Below, piece after piece: positions 4,949 through 7,401 of a stretch of 7,401 nt of DNA. The DNA is from JBEKDJ01 sp050014415 (GTDB lineage: Bacteria > Desulfobacterota > BSN033 > UBA1163). The stretch lies in the NCBI GenBank assembly GCA_050014415.1, contig JBEKDJ010000238.1, positions 1 through 7,401 on the forward strand, written 5' to 3'. The first letter of the stretch is position 1, and each line of letters opens with the position of its first letter. Below the pieces are notes generated by a model. The model searched no databases. It was not told the origin of the DNA and worked only from the letters and a program-made list of their open reading frames with translations. The translations under genes and the position numbers were made by a program.

Positions 4949-6856
4949 TCAGGATAACTTAAAGGTTCTTCTCATGCTGAATTCTGCCTGCTTGCCGTCA
5001 TTCCACTGTTTTATGGGCCTCAAGTAGCCAACGACCCTTGAATAGACTTCGGTTTCGTCGTTGCAAAAAGGGCACTTCTCTTGTTTGCCATTCAGGTAGC
5101 CATGAGAGGGACACACGCTGAAGGTTGGAGTGATTGTGAAATAGGGAAGCCGATAATTGGTTACTACTTTCCGGATCAGTGCCTTTATTGCTTCAAGGTC
5201 ACTTACCTGTTCTTCGAGATAAATGTGGAGAGCTGTCCCACCTGTATATTTTGCCTGCAGGTCATCCTGGAGCTTTAGTGTCTCGAAAATATCGTCTGTG
5301 TAGTTTACGGGAAGCTGGGTGGAGTTTGTATAGAAGGGGGCTGCACCTTTTCGATATTCATCTTCGTTGGCGCAAAGGATTTCGGGAAATTTATTTTTGT
5401 CAAGAATGGCAAGACGGTATGACGTGCCTTCTGCCGGAGTTGCTTCAAGGTTGAAGATATCTCCTGTTTGCTCCTGCAGGTTTGCGATCATTTCACGGAT
5501 AAAATCCATAACCGAAAGTGAAAACTTTAGGCCTTTTTCACTTCCAATGTCTGCGCCCAGAAGATTCAGGCAGGCCTCGCTCATACCGACAATGCCGATA
5601 GTTGAGAAATGATTCACCCAGTAAAGTCCTTTGGCCTGTTTGATCTCTTTTAGGTAAAACTTTGAGTAGGGATAAAGATCCTCGTCAGTGAATCTTTCAA
5701 GCATCCTCCGCTTAATGGAGAGGCTCTCCTTTGTAAGAGAGACCATTTTTCTCAGGCGTTCAAAGAAGTCATTCTCATCTTCGGAAAGATACCCTATCCG
5801 AGGGAGGTTGATGGTTACCACCCCAATTGACCCTGTAAGGGGATTTGCTCCGAAGAGCCCTCCCCCTCTTTTCAGGAGTTCCCTGTTGTCGAGGCGCAGG
5901 CGGCAACACATGGACCTCACGTCTTCAGGTCTCAGGTCTGAATTAACGAAATTCGAGAAATAAGGAGTCCCGTACTTGCCTGTCATCTTCCAGACCGTTT
6001 CAAGATTTGGATTGTACCAGTCAAAGCTAGCCGTGATGTTATAGGTCGGTATGGGAAACGTAAAGGGCCTTCCCCTTGCATCACCTTCCATCATGACCTC
6101 GACAAACGCCCGGTTAATCAGATCCATCTCCGACTGAAAATCGAAGTAGGTCTCTTTGCGTTCACTACCCCCTATGATCACTGGGAAGTATTTCAGGATG
6201 GGGGATACCTGAAGGTCCATAGTAATGTTGGTGAAAGGGGTTTGGAAACCGACCCGCGTAGGAATATTCATGTTAAAAACGAATTCTTGGAAGGCCTGCT
6301 TCAGCTGTTTGTAATCCAGACTGTCATAGCGGACAAAGGGGGCGAGGAGCGTGTCAAAATTTGAAACCGCCTGGGCACCGGCCGCTTCACCCTGCAATGT
6401 GTAGAAAAAGTTGACGATTTGCCCCAGAGCCGAACCCAGATGTTTCGGGGGACCACTTTCCACTTTTCCGCCAACTCCCTTGAACCCCTGCCTGAGCAGG
6501 TCCTTTAAGTCCCATCCAACACAGTAGGCGGAAAGCATGCTGAGGTCGTGGATGTGAATGTCCCCGCTCTCATGCGCATGTCTAATTTCAGGGGAATAAA
6601 CACGGTTCAGCCAATATTGTGAGGTGACATCCGATGAAACAAAATTATTGAGGCCCTGCAGGGAATAGGACATATTGCTGTTTTCCCTGACCTTCCAGTC
6701 CAGCTTCTGGATGTAGTTTTCAACCAGGTCAACATTTTTTCTGGCCGTTTGCCAAAATTCTACGGTTGCTTTTCCTGTACTGGCAATTGCGGCTGTGCGC
6801 TTTGACGAATCAAACTCAACAATCCTTCTCTCACGGTCCCATATTTTTTGAGACAT
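4949..6856 (-). CDS. nrdD: Anaerobic (class III) ribonucleoside-triphosphate reductase (635 aa)
   Basis: Reduces ribonucleotides to deoxyribonucleotides under anoxia using an oxygen-sensitive glycyl radical. Seen: DWKVRENSNMSYSLQGLN (53-70), GDIHIHDL (98-105), YCVGWDL with C112, the long conserved NFFYTLQGEAAGAQAVSNFD block (149-168), RVGFQTPFTNITMDL (201-215), SMCCRLRLD (315-323), which is the expected finger-loop cysteine region, a C-terminal zinc site CPSHG...CPFC (C582, H585, C595, C598) and the glycyl-radical motif RVVGYLRP with G610. E. coli NrdD is about 712 residues with an N-terminal ATP-cone; here only about 50 residues precede the catalytic core and no ATP-cone is recognisable, as in phage T4 NrdD. 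GAGGTGA lies 6 nt upstream of the ATG. It is the first gene of the proposed nrd-par operon. Confidence 0.96.
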   Translation of the reverse strand: MSQKIWDRERRIVEFDSSKRTAAIASTGKATVEFWQTARKNVDLVENYIQKLDWKVRENSNMSYSLQGLNNFVSSDVTSQYWLNRVYSPEIRHAHESGDIHIHDLSMLSAYCVGWDLKDLLRQGFKGVGGKVESGPPKHLGSALGQIVNFFYTLQGEAAGAQAVSNFDTLLAPFVRYDSLDYKQLKQAFQEFVFNMNIPTRVGFQTPFTNITMDLQVSPILKYFPVIIGGSERKETYFDFQSEMDLINRAFVEVMMEGDARGRPFTFPIPTYNITASFDWYNPNLETVWKMTGKYGTPYFSNFVNSDLRPEDVRSMCCRLRLDNRELLKRGGGLFGANPLTGSIGVVTINLPRIGYLSEDENDFFERLRKMVSLTKESLSIKRRMLERFTDEDLYPYSKFYLKEIKQAKGLYWVNHFSTIGIVGMSEACLNLLGADIGSEKGLKFSLSVMDFIREMIANLQEQTGDIFNLEATPAEGTSYRLAILDKNKFPEILCANEDEYRKGAAPFYTNSTQLPVNYTDDIFETLKLQDDLQAKYTGGTALHIYLEEQVSDLEAIKALIRKVVTNYRLPYFTITPTFSVCPSHGYLNGKQEKCPFCNDETEVYSRVVGYLRPIKQWNDGKQAEFSMRRTFKLS

Positions 6857-6951
6857 TTTTGTTCACCTCGACACCATCAAGAGTTTTTGTAAAAACAGGT
6901 GGAATTGTTTTCTTGATCATAAGCGGCAGAAAAAGACTTACTGTTTCTCAG

Positions 6952-7000
6952 AAGCAAGGGCGAGGTCCTAAACTTCAAAAAGGCCTTGCTTACCCTTTTT
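6952..7000 (-). promoter_or_regulatory. Candidate pseudoknot or alternative-hairpin leader upstream of nrdD
   Basis: Read in the nrdD direction, AAAAAGG (7000-6994) can pair with CCTTTTT (6983-6977), and AAGCAAGG (6991-6984) can pair with CCTTGCTT (6959-6952). The order is arm A, arm B, arm A', arm B', the topology of an H-type pseudoknot with stems of 7 and 8 bp. Formed in sequence, the two stems could also act as alternative structures. The 3' end is about 95 nt upstream of the nrdD ATG. No known riboswitch consensus is recognised; a regulatory role is inferred. Confidence 0.4.
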
Positions 7001-7259
7001 GGTAACACTGTAATTTGTTGCTGGGTTTTCTTGGTGTCGAAGCGTTGAAGACGCGAAGGGGCATTCCTAAGGACAAATAACAGAGGGATGATAAGGATGC
7101 TGTCTATGGAATCTGTTTCGTAAGGCTGTGCGCATAATTATTGCACTAAAATCTCTAAAATTGATTTGCAGCACTATTGCAGCAGTTAGATAGCAAAAGT
7201 CCAGGATTCTGGGGTAAAAATTGGTAAAATCCAGTAGAAATAATTCAGTATCCAACTAT

Positions 7260-7290
7260 TTGACAATATTGAATTTTCTTAATGCCTATG
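7260..7290 (+). promoter_or_regulatory. Possible rightward promoter
   Basis: TTGACA (7260-7265) is a perfect -35 consensus hexamer, in an AT-rich stretch. The -10 position is poor: CCTATG at 7285-7290 after a 19-bp spacer is the best I see. It would point to the open frame that starts at 7343. Weak support. Confidence 0.22.
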
Positions 7291-7342
7291 CATTTAACTC
7301 CTAATGCTTTTAGTTGGTTTAGTCCCCTGATACGAGACGGCC

Positions 7343-7401
7343 ATGAGTGACCGTTTCTGTAGATACACAAGCTTTTACAAGGCGATCGAAAAGCTCCTTT
7401 T
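7343..7401 (+). CDS. Possible 5' end of a rightward gene, cut by the window edge
   Basis: An ATG at 7343 opens a frame that stays open to the last base, giving about 19 complete codons (begins MSDRFCRYTSF, ends AIEKLL). An in-frame stop TGA at 7328-7330 bounds it upstream, so this ATG is the only ATG start. The upstream GAGACGG is at best a weak Shine-Dalgarno sequence. The family is not recognised, and a random frame of this length stays open fairly often. It would diverge from nrdD, with a possible TTGACA promoter about 80 bp upstream. Confidence 0.3.
   Translation, partial: MSDRFCRYTSFYKAIEKLL

Larger units (their letters stand above)
6857..7342. other. nrdD upstream region without a recognised gene
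   Basis: About 490 bp precede nrdD. I see no supportable gene. Near the nrdD start it holds interleaved inverted repeats (6952-7000). Further out are a GCGT/ACGC dyad (7042-7054), a direct repeat of TTGCAGCA with 11-bp period (7166-7173 and 7177-7184) and GGTAAAA with 10-bp period (7213-7219 and 7223-7229). No NrdR box resembling ACACWATATATWGTGT was found by eye, and no strong leftward promoter is evident, although the nrdD operon promoter must lie here or farther right. Confidence 0.5.

Noticed and set aside
7067..7255. 62-codon minus-strand open frame upstream of nrdD
   Set aside because: It begins with TTG, has no Shine-Dalgarno sequence and shows no domain; it is probably chance.
7370..7395. 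Terminator hairpin AGCTTTT/AAAAGCT followed by CCTTTT
   Set aside because: The stem is AT-rich with a 12-nt loop, the T-run is interrupted and cut by the window edge, and it falls inside a frame that may be coding.

Overview
The window looks like part of the backbone of a large plasmid, phage-plasmid or integrated element from an anaerobic bacterium. The anaerobic lifestyle is inferred from a class III (oxygen-sensitive) ribonucleotide reductase and its radical-SAM activase. The element is inferred from a ParA/ParB partition pair followed by a replication-relaxation family protein. Desulfobacterota would fit the protein style, but nothing here fixes the phylum. I see no rRNA, tRNA, CRISPR array, IS element, transposase or integrase, and no convincing intrinsic terminator.

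Layout, left to right. At 39-290 (minus) is a small zinc-ribbon protein of unknown function. It diverges from a standalone PD-(D/E)XK-type nuclease at 550-1011 (plus). The roughly 260 bp between them is rich in palindromes: a 12-bp inverted repeat that covers the zinc-ribbon gene's Shine-Dalgarno sequence, a 98-nt long imperfect hairpin, and a GC-rich palindrome cluster. At 1012-1514, between convergent genes, lies a non-coding stretch with clustered TGTTACA-type repeats in both orientations, a candidate origin, centromere or operator array.

From 6856 down to 1515 (minus) runs what looks like one operon: nrdD, nrdG, parA, parB, replication-relaxation protein. Gaps are 45 and 53 bp, then overlaps of 17 and 4 bp. 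The parB and replication-relaxation genes each have a good Shine-Dalgarno sequence inside the preceding gene, so translational coupling is likely. The layout suggests that deoxynucleotide supply under anoxia and segregation of the element are expressed together.

Upstream of nrdD (6857-7342) there is no recognisable gene, but two interleaved inverted repeats could form an H-type pseudoknot in the nrdD leader. At the right edge a possible rightward gene begins at 7343 and runs out of the window. No replication initiator is visible. The points most worth a second look are the nrd-par operon, the hairpin-rich divergent region, the TGTTACA array (the same heptamer occurs in the apical stem of the long hairpin) and the nrdD leader.
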